A DNA stretch of 13,898 bases from JABLTI01 sp030629105 (GTDB taxonomy: Archaea; Asgardarchaeota; Heimdallarchaeia; JABLTI01). The position numbers and the translations under genes were made by a program. The notes under the pieces are model-generated. The model saw only the letters and a program-made list of their open reading frames with translations. It was not told the origin of the DNA and searched no databases. The stretch is taken from NCBI GenBank assembly GCA_030629105.1, contig DAOVPS010000075.1, positions 1-13,898 of the forward strand. The letters are read 5' to 3'. Positions 1 through 7,592 of the stretch are shown in pieces (position 1 is the first letter of the stretch; the number at the start of each line of letters is the position of its first letter).

Positions 1-1
1 A

Positions 2-115
2 ATCGTTCTTAGTGCTCCACAAAACACTCCCGTTGGTCGGATTGATGAAGTTTTAGCCGCGAAAGAACCAATTCTTACTTGGCGAATGTTGAAACAGAAA
101 GATGAAGAGAAGTAG
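2..115 (+). CDS. C-terminal end of an unidentified protein (partial, 5' truncated)
   Basis: An open frame enters from the window edge and runs 37 codons to TAG at 113-115. The visible tail is polar and charged, ending in MLKQKDEEK. The only distinctive stretch is NTPVGRIDEVL, which I cannot assign to a family. Coding status rests on the open frame, natural composition and the pyrimidine-rich tract just after the stop, which would suit a transcript end. It converges on the kinase-like gene on the opposite strand, with only 25 nt between the two stops. The function cannot be judged from this fragment. Confidence 0.55.
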   Translation: MVLSAPQNTPVGRIDEVLAAKEPILTWRMLKQKDEEK

Positions 116-142
116 TTCACTTCTCATTCCTTTATTTTTTTT
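116..142 (+). terminator. T-rich archaeal-type terminator between convergent genes
   Basis: Directly after the TAG at 113-115 the + strand becomes strongly pyrimidine-rich, with a run of eight T at 135-142. Archaeal transcripts typically end in U-rich tracts without needing a hairpin. The run touches the stop codon of the opposing gene (141-143). Confidence 0.4.
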
Positions 143-1307
143 ATTCTTCAATTCTCATCAATAAATCTTCATGATAACTAGTTACGACTCTAATGAATCC
201 CTGAAGTTTCTTGTCAAGTTCCAAGTCACCAGTATCAACTCTTAATTTCTCTGTCTTCTCAAGCTTACTTACAGTCGCAATAAGAATAATATTGTCAATA
301 CCAACTTTCTTGATAACCATGGGTGAAATTTGCTGGTTTCCTCGACCAAAAACAAAACCTTGGTTACCAATAACTGTAACAATAATTTTTGATTTTGGAT
401 ATTGTTCTAATAATTCTAACATTTGCTTTTCATTTAGATCTAATGCAATTAACTTGCGATTATAAATTGCATCTACTCCCAACAATGTTTTTTCTAATTT
501 AAGATAATCTGCAACCGCTTTGCATGTTGATCCTGACCCTAATAGATACAAAGTATCTCTAACCATGTCATCATTAACTCTTTCAGCAATAACCATCTGA
601 TCATGCTTTTCATCGAAAGATGAGGGCGAAGACATTTTCCCACCTTGAAAAGCAGCTCGCAAATATGGTATTGTAACCATTCCTCTTAATTCAGCACTTA
701 GTCGTCCTGCACGAAATGCTTCTTCATCAATATCCATAACTTCTGATTGTGTAAGATTCAATTCTCCGCTATGAAATTGCTTCAAGATCATACCTGCTAT
801 CTCAGGATTTAATGCAAAACAAGCAGAATGCATTTTTACCCCACTGGGAACAGCTAAAAGTGGTACTTTTTCTTGCACAGCATCAAAGATATCACATGCT
901 GTTCCATCTCCACCAATAAATACAATTAATTTTACTCCTCTCTCAAGAAATTCTTTTGCTGCTTTTTTGGTATCTTCTCGAGTTGGTTTAACTTCCTTAC
1001 TCTTTCCGACAATTTCAAAATTAAAATCAAGTTCTTTTAAAACATCTTCTCCCATTTCACCGCTAAAAGTTAGAAAATGAATTTGTTCTTTTAGATCTGA
1101 GATTATTTTAAGAAATCTTTTCGTTCGATCTTGCGATACTTTCTTCCCTTCTCCAGATTTTAATTTCTTCCAAATCTCTTTAGCATCGTCACTTCCCTTT
1201 AAACCAATTCTGCCACCAACTCCAGCAATAGGATTGATTATCAATCCGACAAGTAATTTTATGTCCTCAGAGATTTTTGTAGCGACAGTTTGTTTCGCTG
1301 ATGTCAT
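141..1307 (-). CDS. ATP-NAD kinase / AcoX-like family protein (COG3199 type)
   Basis: This 388-residue protein has the NAD/diacylglycerol-kinase-like nucleotide-binding fold. An N-terminal NPIAG motif (25-29) precedes the hallmark GGDGT (132-136), and VPSGVKMHSA follows at about 153-162. The C-terminal half has GSGST, LLGVDA and the FGRGNQQIS stretch that I associate with the archaeal/bacterial COG3199 family, whose members are annotated as predicted ATP-NAD kinases or, in bacteria, AcoX. The likely activity is phosphorylation of a nucleotide-like substrate by ATP or polyphosphate in the cytoplasm; the true substrate is unknown, so NAD kinase is a family-level guess. There is no signal peptide. 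The ATG at 1307 is preceded by a weak purine stretch (GAGAG) and, farther up, by a good TATA-like box. The gene is divergent from the prolyl oligopeptidase and convergent with the fragment at the window start. Confidence 0.85.
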   Translation of the reverse strand: MTSAKQTVATKISEDIKLLVGLIINPIAGVGGRIGLKGSDDAKEIWKKLKSGEGKKVSQDRTKRFLKIISDLKEQIHFLTFSGEMGEDVLKELDFNFEIVGKSKEVKPTREDTKKAAKEFLERGVKLIVFIGGDGTACDIFDAVQEKVPLLAVPSGVKMHSACFALNPEIAGMILKQFHSGELNLTQSEVMDIDEEAFRAGRLSAELRGMVTIPYLRAAFQGGKMSSPSSFDEKHDQMVIAERVNDDMVRDTLYLLGSGSTCKAVADYLKLEKTLLGVDAIYNRKLIALDLNEKQMLELLEQYPKSKIIVTVIGNQGFVFGRGNQQISPMVIKKVGIDNIILIATVSKLEKTEKLRVDTGDLELDKKLQGFIRVVTSYHEDLLMRIEE

Positions 1308-1359
1308 TTTGCTCTCTCAACCAATTCTAATTTAATAATCCATCTGAAATAGATAAAGG

Positions 1360-1373
1360 TTAAATATAAATTT
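1360..1373 (-). promoter_or_regulatory. TATA-like box for the ATP-NAD kinase-like gene
   Basis: On the minus strand this reads AAATTTATATTTAA, close to the archaeal TATA consensus. A start of transcription about 25 nt downstream would fall near 1341, giving a leader of about 34 nt before the ATG at 1307. Confidence 0.45.
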
Positions 1374-1430
1374 ATCAGTTCTTTGCTCCTTTCTTGGAAA
1401 TTTCTTTCAACTAATACAATTTGATTCTAG

Positions 1431-1468
1431 TGAATAAATTGTAGTTTATTCATTAAACTGTGAAGTTT
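1431..1468. promoter_or_regulatory. Two adjacent inverted repeats in the divergent promoter region (possible operators)
   Basis: TGAATAAA (1431-1438) and TTTATTCA (1445-1452) form a perfect 8-bp inverted repeat around a 6-nt centre. Two bases later AAACT (1455-1459) and AGTTT (1464-1468) form a second repeat around GTGA. Both lie just upstream of a candidate TATA box for the oligopeptidase (about 1478-1486), a typical place for a dimeric regulator. Binding is inferred from symmetry and position only, and in AT-rich DNA short palindromes also arise by chance. Confidence 0.35.
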
Positions 1469-1477
1469 CAAATAAAC

Positions 1478-1486
1478 CTTAAAAGT
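1478..1486 (+). promoter_or_regulatory. Candidate TATA-like box for prolyl oligopeptidase
   Basis: CTTAAAAGT lies about 55 nt before the start codon. A transcription start about 25 nt downstream (near 1507) leaves room for the GGTGA ribosome site at 1523-1527. A second AT-rich candidate at 1494-1503 would start the RNA almost inside that ribosome site, so I favour the first. Confidence 0.3.
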
Positions 1487-1534
1487 ATTACATCTTATAA
1501 TTATGCAAATTAACTGGGAATTGGTGAAATAATT

Positions 1535-3583
1535 TTGAAGTATCCTGTATCTGAAAGGAAAGAGATTATTGAAACTTTACATGGTGTGGAACTCAAAGAT
1601 CCTTATAGATGGTTAGAAAATTATGAGGATCCAAAAGTTATCGATTGGTTAGCTAAACAGAACCAATTCACAAAAGAAATGATTGAAAAAATCCCGAATT
1701 ATAAAAAAGCCTTGGAAAAAATCAAGGATTACCTTTCACTTGGAACTATTTCAGTTCCTAAAGAAAAGAAAGGATATATTTTCTTCCAAAAAGCTACAAT
1801 AGAAAGTCAACCGATTCTTTATGTTCAAAAGGGAAAAGCAGGTGCGCCAATAATCTTAGTTAATCCCAATGAATTAAGTAAAGAGAATCCTGTTTCATTA
1901 GATTGGTATTTTGTATCACCAAATGCAAAGTATCTGGTGTATGGTCTCTCGAATAATGGAGATGAATGGAGTCTTTTGCATATTAAGAATGTGGAAACAG
2001 GTGAAATTCTAGATGATAAAATCCCAAGAACTAGATTTTGTAGTCTTGCTTGGTTACCTGATGAAACTGGATTTTATTATACCAGATATCCTGAACCAGG
2101 AACAGTTCCAAAAGGTCAAGAGAATTATAACAAGCATGTTTTTTTACATATAATTGGGAATGATTGGCATAATGATGAAAAATTATTCGGAGAAGGAAGA
2201 TCAGCGACCAATCATTATACCATAGGTTTAACTGAAGATGGGCAACATCTTCTCATCGGAGTTAGTAAATATACAAAACATGACCTATACATTATGGATT
2301 TAGAGAATAACAATATACTAGCAGAAGTTATTGCAGGTGATGATAGCATAACTGCAGGATCAATGATGGATGGAGAAATTTGGATTTTAACAAACAAAGA
2401 TGCACCCAAAAAGGCCTTATATAAAACTAAAATTAGTAAACCAACACAAAGTAACTGGCAAGTTGTTATTCCCGAAACTGATAATCCAATCAGTCAAGTA
2501 TTAATAACAAAAAATAATATTTTCTTGAAAGTTATGAAAAATGCCACTGATTATATATTGATTTATACAAAAGAAGGCAAGTTTGAATCAGAACTTGATT
2601 TGCCAGAATTCTCTTCAATATTGGGTATGGGAGGTGCAGGTTCGATTGCTGCGAATGATCAAGACCATTTATACTTTTCTTTAATGAATTTCTTTTATCC
2701 TGCATCTATCTACCATTATGATATCAAAACAAAAGACCTTACCATCTTTAGGGAAATTAAACCACCATTGAACATTGATGATTATATAGTAAAACAAGAA
2801 TGGTATGAATCAAAAGATGGAACAAAAGTTTCGATGTTTATTGTTCATAAGAAAAGCATTGAATTACATGGTTCTAATCCTACGATGTTAAATGGCTATG
2901 GGGGTTTCAATTTACCAATCAAACCACCTTATCTAAAGTACTCAAGATTTTTCTGGCTGGAAAATAATGGAGTTGTTGCTATAGCTAATTTACGTGGTGG
3001 TTCTGAATACGGTGAGGAATGGCATAAGGCTGGGATGCTTGAAAAGAAACAAAATGTATTTGATGATTTCATTTACGCTGCGAAATGGTTAATCAAAAAC
3101 AAATATACTTCACAGAAGCATTTATGCATAAATGGACGAAGCAATGGTGGACTTTTAACTGGAGCAGCTATAACCCAAGAACCAGATTTGTTTGGAGCTG
3201 TTTATGTGGGAGTTCCACTCTTAGACATGATTCGATATCACCTCTTCAGTATAGCAAGATATTGGATTCCTGAATACGGTTCTGCTGAAGATCCTAAGCA
3301 GTTCAAATATATCTTGAAGTATTCACCATATCACAATGTGAAGAAAGGAACAAAATTCCCTGCAACTTATCTTGTTGCTGCAGCTTCAGACTCTCGAGTT
3401 GATGCATTACATGCAATGAAAATGACCGCGTTAATGCAATGGGCAAATGCTTCACAAGAACCAATCTTGCTGTTTGTAGAAGGACAAGCTGGCCATGGGG
3501 TTGGTAAACCTCTTGAGAAACTTGCTGAAACAGAAACAGATCTTTATGCTTTCTTGGGTTGGAAGACTGGTCTGAAATTCTAA
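1535..3583 (+). CDS. Prolyl oligopeptidase (serine peptidase family S9A)
   Basis: This 682-residue protein is close to the usual family length of about 700. The N-terminus has the classic HGVELKDPYRWLE stretch (about 16-28). A propeller domain fills roughly residues 70-400 and restricts access of large proteins; the alpha/beta-hydrolase domain follows. The catalytic triad is visible: Ser536 in GRSNGG, Asp619 in SDSRVD and His654 in AGHG. The NGYGG segment near residue 453 supplies the usual oxyanion-side tyrosine. The enzyme cleaves short proline-containing peptides on the carboxyl side of proline. With no signal peptide, it should act in the cytoplasm. The start is TTG at 1535, chosen because GGTGA at 1523-1527 sits 7 nt upstream and the protein then begins MKYPVSERKE, as homologues do. 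The macro-domain gene follows after 28 nt, probably in the same transcript. Confidence 0.95.
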   Translation: MKYPVSERKEIIETLHGVELKDPYRWLENYEDPKVIDWLAKQNQFTKEMIEKIPNYKKALEKIKDYLSLGTISVPKEKKGYIFFQKATIESQPILYVQKGKAGAPIILVNPNELSKENPVSLDWYFVSPNAKYLVYGLSNNGDEWSLLHIKNVETGEILDDKIPRTRFCSLAWLPDETGFYYTRYPEPGTVPKGQENYNKHVFLHIIGNDWHNDEKLFGEGRSATNHYTIGLTEDGQHLLIGVSKYTKHDLYIMDLENNNILAEVIAGDDSITAGSMMDGEIWILTNKDAPKKALYKTKISKPTQSNWQVVIPETDNPISQVLITKNNIFLKVMKNATDYILIYTKEGKFESELDLPEFSSILGMGGAGSIAANDQDHLYFSLMNFFYPASIYHYDIKTKDLTIFREIKPPLNIDDYIVKQEWYESKDGTKVSMFIVHKKSIELHGSNPTMLNGYGGFNLPIKPPYLKYSRFFWLENNGVVAIANLRGGSEYGEEWHKAGMLEKKQNVFDDFIYAAKWLIKNKYTSQKHLCINGRSNGGLLTGAAITQEPDLFGAVYVGVPLLDMIRYHLFSIARYWIPEYGSAEDPKQFKYILKYSPYHNVKKGTKFPATYLVAAASDSRVDALHAMKMTALMQWANASQEPILLFVEGQAGHGVGKPLEKLAETETDLYAFLGWKTGLKF

Positions 3584-3611
3584 TAATATTATTGATAGTG
3601 GTGAAAGAACA

Positions 3612-4118
3612 ATGATTGTTTCCATGATACAAGGTGACATAACGGAAATTAAAGCAGATGCACTTGTTAATGCAGCGAATAACGAGCTGTGGATGGGTCT
3701 AGGGGTAGCTGGAGCCCTGAAACGGAAAGGCGGAAAAGAAATTGAAACAGAAGCTATGAGTAAAGGACCAATTAAACCTGGAGAAGCGATAGAAACAACC
3801 GCAGGAAAACTAGAAGCGAAATACGTAATACATGCTGCTGGAATGAGAAGTGATGGTTTCATAACAAAAGATTTTCTGAAAAATAGTGTACTGAACAGCT
3901 TAAAACTAGCTGAAAAACTAGAACTTGACTCGATAGCTTTTCCAGCAATTGGAACTGGAATAGCAGGATTTCCGGAAGAAGATTGTGCAAAAATTATGGC
4001 GGAAGTAATTTTAAATTTTAAGTCAAATTACCTACAAGAAGTGAAAATTGTTCTTTATAGTGACGAAACATATAAGAAATTTCTACAGATATTTGGTAAA
4101 GAAAAGATAGAGGTGTAA
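3612..4118 (+). CDS. Macro-domain ADP-ribose-binding protein (Af1521-like)
   Basis: This is a single stand-alone macro domain of 168 residues. The adenine-binding GDIT (8-11), the NAAN motif (20-23), the first ligand loop GLGVAG (29-34), KYVIHAAG (70-77) and the second loop with GTGIAGF (114-120) are all in order. Macro domains bind ADP-ribose, and many remove ADP-ribosyl groups or hydrolyse O-acetyl-ADP-ribose or ADP-ribose 1''-phosphate. The catalytic Asp of MacroD-type enzymes is replaced by Ala33, as I recall for archaeal Af1521, so activity may be limited or use another mechanism. GGTGA at 3600-3604 sits 7 nt before the ATG at 3612; a second in-frame ATG at 3624 is possible but lacks such a site. 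The gene lies 28 nt after the oligopeptidase and its stop is inside a hairpin shared with the convergent gene. Confidence 0.93.
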   Translation: MIVSMIQGDITEIKADALVNAANNELWMGLGVAGALKRKGGKEIETEAMSKGPIKPGEAIETTAGKLEAKYVIHAAGMRSDGFITKDFLKNSVLNSLKLAEKLELDSIAFPAIGTGIAGFPEEDCAKIMAEVILNFKSNYLQEVKIVLYSDETYKKFLQIFGKEKIEV

Positions 4119-4130
4119 GTATCACACCTC
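4110..4130. terminator. Hairpin covering both stop codons of convergent genes (candidate bidirectional terminator)
   Basis: GAGGTGT (4110-4116) and ACACCTC (4124-4130) are perfect complements around a 7-nt loop. The TAA of the macro gene (4116-4118) and the TGA of the opposing gene (4122-4124) both fall in it. On the + strand the following sequence is strongly T/C-rich because the opposing gene encodes a Glu-rich tail, which would give the + transcript the U-rich context archaeal termination prefers. Confidence 0.45.
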
Positions 4131-6806
4131 GGAATCTTCATTAATTTCCGGTTCTTTTTCTTCTTCTTCTACTTCTTCAGCAGATTTCTCGTCTTGATCA
4201 TCAACTACTTTGTGTGCTAATTGTCGTATTTCTTCTCTTTTTGCATCTTCGTCTACGATCTCCATCTCACGATTTACAAGGATTTCAAGAATCTTATCAA
4301 AAGAAGCACTACAATCATCTATAATACTTTCAGCTTCTAAAGTATCTATGTGAAGAGCTTCTTCATAACCCTTAATCAATGGTAGAATAGTGGATATCCA
4401 AATTGCTTTTGCTTCTCCGAGAAGTACTTGTGAATCACTAGCAAATTCAGCCAAAGCTTCACGAGATGCAGTATTAATCGTGAATGAAGTCATTTTCTTT
4501 TTCACAAGTTCATCGAGTTGTCTATCATAATTCTTTAGTGCCTCAATAGCTTTTTTCATTGTTTCTTTCTTAGATTTAATGATTTCATCAAATGTAGGAA
4601 CTACTTCCTCTGGTTGTGCTCTTGTCTCAACAGATAATTCTTCTTCATCAGTTTTTGTAGGTTCAGGTAGGATTTCAGGTGAAGTAGGTAGATCTCTTCG
4701 TTTCTCTAAAATTGATTTAATTGCTTCTTTTTCTTCTATTTCGTAAGTCATTTTACGACCCTTTTCTGTTTGCTCGGTGAAAAATTCTTTTTCATCTCGC
4801 TCAAGAGCTTTTCTTTTTCCTCTATCTTGAGGTTTGAATTGACGAGCAATTAAAATAGAGATTCCTAGGAAGAAGACAAGAGTACCTAAACCAACACCTA
4901 GACCAATGAGCCAATCACGATAATCTCCAACACCACCACCAATAGTCGGATAATCCTCTGGGTCCAATGGGTCTGTCCCATATCGATATTCATCAAAATC
5001 AGAAGCACCATCAGAATCTGTGTCTGCGTTTGTTGGATCAGTTCCTATATAAAATTCAGTTTCAGTAGCAAGACCATCTCCATCTGGATCAGCTGAAATA
5101 TCATCCCACGTAATAGGGTCTAAACCCCATTGCACTTCATAATTATCAGGTAAATCATCAGCATCTGTGTCGATGTCCAATGGATCTGTATTATAATCAT
5201 TAACCTCAGAACCATCAGAGAGAGAATCCCCATCGGAATCAGGATTAAGAGGACTTGTTCCTTCCAAATACTCCTCAAGGTTAGTTAAATCATCATTATC
5301 ATAATCTAGCGAAGCATCTGTGGAATTATTTGGATCAAAATTGTAATTTATTTCATAGAAATCAGGCATCAAATCACTATCAGAATCTGAACTCAATGGA
5401 TTTGTGTGATAGATATTTACTTCTGCGCCATCGGGTAACAAGTCATTATCAGAATCCGCATCTAAAGGATCTGTACCGTATATATTTATTTCATCGTAAT
5501 CTGACAAGCCATCTGTATCAGAATCAAGAGCTCCATATGTTAGATATATTTCTGTGGTATCACTTTGATATTCCTCTGCATATGCAAAGTAAAAAGTTCC
5601 ATTCAAATCAGCAGTTACAGATGGATCATGTGCTGGTTTATCATAAGAACTGATTCGTTGATTAGCTCCCCAGCTAGAAGCATTTGTGTTTTTATGTCTT
5701 AAATAAATTGTATAACGATTACTCGCAAACTGTTCAAATACCAAAATATTGTTCCCTAAAGTATCTGCACAAATGTCATAATCACTATTTGGGGCCACAT
5801 ATGAATTAACAACCACTGGAGAAGACCATAATCCTGCTCCTTGCTTTGCTTGTGCATTTGTATAATATAGATTTGTGGAAGTTCCATTATCTCTAAATAA
5901 TAGTAGGAGTTTTTTACTCGAATTATCGAAGGTCAATCTGGGATTAATAGGAGCATATGCTACTGTTGTGATTTTTTCTTCAGAGGACCAAGCTGAACCT
6001 TCATCTAGATAGGAATAATAAATCTCTTGATCACTAGCTCGCTTATCCACCCACATTAAATGGAGGGTATTATTCTCATCAAAAGCTAGTGTAGGTGGAG
6101 AATTGGCTAACACCTCTGCTCCATTTGTAATTCTGGTGGTCGGAGTACTCCAACTGTCACCAGTTGCATTATAATTTCTATAGTATAAATCACCATTTGG
6201 ATTGTCTGTTGTGTCTATCCAAACCAGGTGAACAAGACCGTTCAAACCTAAAATTGTAACTGGAGATGAAGAATTTCCACTATTACTAACAACACTTTCC
6301 TTGGATTGAACAGAAATTTCATTCTCAACTGGAACATCATTTATATCATAATTATCAACAGAAAATTCATCAAAAATGAAATGAATTGTTCCATTCATAT
6401 CTTGTGTAGGATTATATCCAATTAACATTGTATCAGTTACTGATGCCACATCAACTGTAGAGCCCCAAGAAGTGCTAGAATTTCCAATGGCAAATTTCAC
6501 AGAGCTGATTGCTGCAGGAGTATAAGGCTGGAATAAATCAACCCAAGAAACACCTACTCTTTGAGTAGCAGGATTGTAAAGAATTCTTGTATGAGTAGAA
6601 TTTAAACCCGTGCTTGATATCTTTAGTGTTTCTTCTAATAGGATTGTATTTGGTGTGAAATTGAATTGGAAATCACTTTGATCCATTTTCAAGATATTGC
6701 CATTATTTGAAACACTATTTTGATTTATTACTAGAAAAGAGATAATAAATGTGAAACAAAAAAGTCCTGTAAAGCACCTTATTCTTAATTTCTGTGACAT
6801 ATTCAT
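4122..6806 (-). CDS. Surface-anchored receptor-like protein: signal/anchor, seven-bladed propeller, thrombospondin type 3 calcium repeats, membrane span, acidic helical cytoplasmic domain
   Basis: I do not recognise a named family for the whole 894 residues, but the layout is clear. Residues 10-27 are a hydrophobic signal or anchor. Residues 70-427 hold seven blade repeats whose core aromatic positions recur at 88, 145, 196, 252, 304, 357 and 409, often as WxD, with a second Trp at 114, 219, 273, 327 and 379; this suggests a seven-bladed, BNR-like propeller. Residues 428-616 carry eight DxDxD calcium-type repeats. Residues 631-655 form a membrane span followed by positive residues (KPQDRGKRK), so the remaining 240 residues should be cytoplasmic; they are charged, helical, possibly coiled coil, and end in a Glu-rich tail. 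All 13 N-glycosylation sequons (N49 to N494) lie on the predicted outside and none on the inside. AGAGGATG upstream supports the ATG at 6806; an in-frame ATG at 6800 is nearly equivalent. Ligand and role are unknown. Confidence 0.85.
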   Translation of the reverse strand: MNMSQKLRIRCFTGLFCFTFIISFLVINQNSVSNNGNILKMDQSDFQFNFTPNTILLEETLKISSTGLNSTHTRILYNPATQRVGVSWVDLFQPYTPAAISSVKFAIGNSSTSWGSTVDVASVTDTMLIGYNPTQDMNGTIHFIFDEFSVDNYDINDVPVENEISVQSKESVVSNSGNSSSPVTILGLNGLVHLVWIDTTDNPNGDLYYRNYNATGDSWSTPTTRITNGAEVLANSPPTLAFDENNTLHLMWVDKRASDQEIYYSYLDEGSAWSSEEKITTVAYAPINPRLTFDNSSKKLLLLFRDNGTSTNLYYTNAQAKQGAGLWSSPVVVNSYVAPNSDYDICADTLGNNILVFEQFASNRYTIYLRHKNTNASSWGANQRISSYDKPAHDPSVTADLNGTFYFAYAEEYQSDTTEIYLTYGALDSDTDGLSDYDEINIYGTDPLDADSDNDLLPDGAEVNIYHTNPLSSDSDSDLMPDFYEINYNFDPNNSTDASLDYDNDDLTNLEEYLEGTSPLNPDSDGDSLSDGSEVNDYNTDPLDIDTDADDLPDNYEVQWGLDPITWDDISADPDGDGLATETEFYIGTDPTNADTDSDGASDFDEYRYGTDPLDPEDYPTIGGGVGDYRDWLIGLGVGLGTLVFFLGISILIARQFKPQDRGKRKALERDEKEFFTEQTEKGRKMTYEIEEKEAIKSILEKRRDLPTSPEILPEPTKTDEEELSVETRAQPEEVVPTFDEIIKSKKETMKKAIEALKNYDRQLDELVKKKMTSFTINTASREALAEFASDSQVLLGEAKAIWISTILPLIKGYEEALHIDTLEAESIIDDCSASFDKILEILVNREMEIVDEDAKREEIRQLAHKVVDDQDEKSAEEVEEEEKEPEINEDSEV
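4959..5525 (-). repeat. Thrombospondin type 3-like calcium repeats with a 72-residue super-repeat
   Basis: Within the surface protein (residues 428-616), eight acidic DxDxD motifs begin at residues 428, 451, 474, 501, 523, 546, 573 and 595. The last seven steps follow a 23-27-22 pattern so that 451/523/595, 474/546 and 501/573 are each separated by exactly 72 residues (216 bp). The three unit types differ: the first is followed by E-V-N and T-(N/D)-P-L, the second by L/M-P-D-x-Y-E, the third by a Glu-rich segment and G-T-x-P. Such repeats bind calcium and form stiff stalks in known families; calcium binding here is inferred. Confidence 0.8.
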
Positions 6807-6951
6807 TCAGACATCCTCTACATTACTCTATATTTTGGAATTCTCTAGAAAAAAAGCTTTGGATACTAGACTTTCTGGGCACCATACAAAAACATTGAAT
6901 TGTTTAGGAATAAAAATGCCTCATAATAAATAATCGAGTCTTAGAAAACTC

Positions 6952-6959
6952 TTAAATAA
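6952..6959 (+). promoter_or_regulatory. Candidate TATA-like box for L11
   Basis: TTAAATAA lies about 40 nt before the L11 ATG at 6995. A transcription start about 25 nt downstream would give a very short leader that begins around the ribosome site at 6985-6988. This is the best of several AT-rich candidates. Confidence 0.3.
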
Positions 6960-6994
6960 TCCATTTTTCGCTCTTGAATTACAAGGTGCTAAGA

Positions 6995-7483
6995 ATGGCT
7001 AATCAAGAAATCAAATGTCTAATCGAAGGAGGAAAAGCTTCTCCAGCTCCACCATTAGGACCAGCCTTAGGTCCAACTGGAGTGAATATAGGTGCAGTAA
7101 TTGGTAAAATTAATCAAGAAACTTCCAAATTCCGTGGTATGAAGGTTCCAGTCACAATCATCATAAAACCTGATAGATCTTTTGACGTAGAAGTTGGTCT
7201 TCCTACAACCAGTGGACTTATTCTTAAAGAAGCCGGATTAGCAAAAGGTGGACATGGGTCAACTGAAGAAGTGCCTGAAGAACCATTTATTGGTAACATA
7301 ACCATGGATCAAATTTTGAAAATTGCTGAAATCAAGAGAGAAGGTAGCTTTGCTTCTTCCACTAAAACTCTTGTGAAAGAGATTTTAGGTACAATGCTCA
7401 GCTGTAAAATCACTTGTGAAGGCAAAGATCCACGAGACATTCAAAAAGAAGTCGATAAAGGTGTCTATGATAGTCGTTTTTAA
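6995..7483 (+). CDS. rpl11: Large ribosomal subunit protein uL11 (archaeal type)
   Basis: This 162-residue protein matches archaeal uL11 in length and order. The N-terminal domain has the Pro/Gly-rich segment SPAPPLGPALGPTGVNI followed by KFRGMKVPV. The C-terminal RNA-binding domain includes SFASSTKTLVKEILGT. L11 binds 23S rRNA at the GTPase-associated centre and, with the stalk base, helps recruit translation factors. I start the gene at ATG 6995 (MANQEIKC), because AAGG-TG (GGTG at 6985-6988) lies 6 nt upstream. The longer frame from TTG at 6974 would place that ribosome site inside the gene and add residues that L11 lacks. It stands alone: the usual archaeal partners L1, L10 and L12 are not downstream. 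It is divergent from the surface-protein gene. Confidence 0.95.
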   Translation: MANQEIKCLIEGGKASPAPPLGPALGPTGVNIGAVIGKINQETSKFRGMKVPVTIIIKPDRSFDVEVGLPTTSGLILKEAGLAKGGHGSTEEVPEEPFIGNITMDQILKIAEIKREGSFASSTKTLVKEILGTMLSCKITCEGKDPRDIQKEVDKGVYDSRF

Positions 7484-7536
7484 TTTTAGAAATTAAATAC
7501 GGACACCACCCAAACTTTTATTTTTCCTTTGTTTTG
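7479..7536 (+). terminator. L11 terminator region: AT-only hairpin plus T-rich tract
   Basis: TTTAATTT (7479-7486) and AAATTAAA (7490-7497) pair perfectly around a 3-nt loop overlapping the L11 stop, but the stem is weak because it is all A/T. A stronger signal is the T-rich stretch at 7515-7535, typical of archaeal U-tract termination. Confidence 0.4.
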
Positions 7537-7592
7537 ACTAGAAGCTGTAGATGCTCAAGGGCATTTAAAATGAGCTGAAATAAGTCGAACAA

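Noticed and set aside
3582..3593. Perfect 12-bp palindrome AATAATATTATT after the oligopeptidase stop
   Set aside because: It is all A/T in AT-rich spacer DNA and lies inside a probable operon; chance is a sufficient explanation.
3303..3862. Two minus-strand open frames (3303-3632 and 3452-3862)
   Set aside because: They overlap the end of the oligopeptidase and the macro domain, both strongly supported on the + strand, and their translations resemble no protein.
5330..5653. Plus-strand open frame of 107 codons opposite the calcium repeats
   Set aside because: Its His/Gln/Asn-rich periodic translation is the reflection of the DxDxD repeats on the other strand.
6974..6994. Longer L11 start at TTG 6974
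   Set aside because: It would put the GGTG ribosome site inside the gene and add seven residues not expected in L11.
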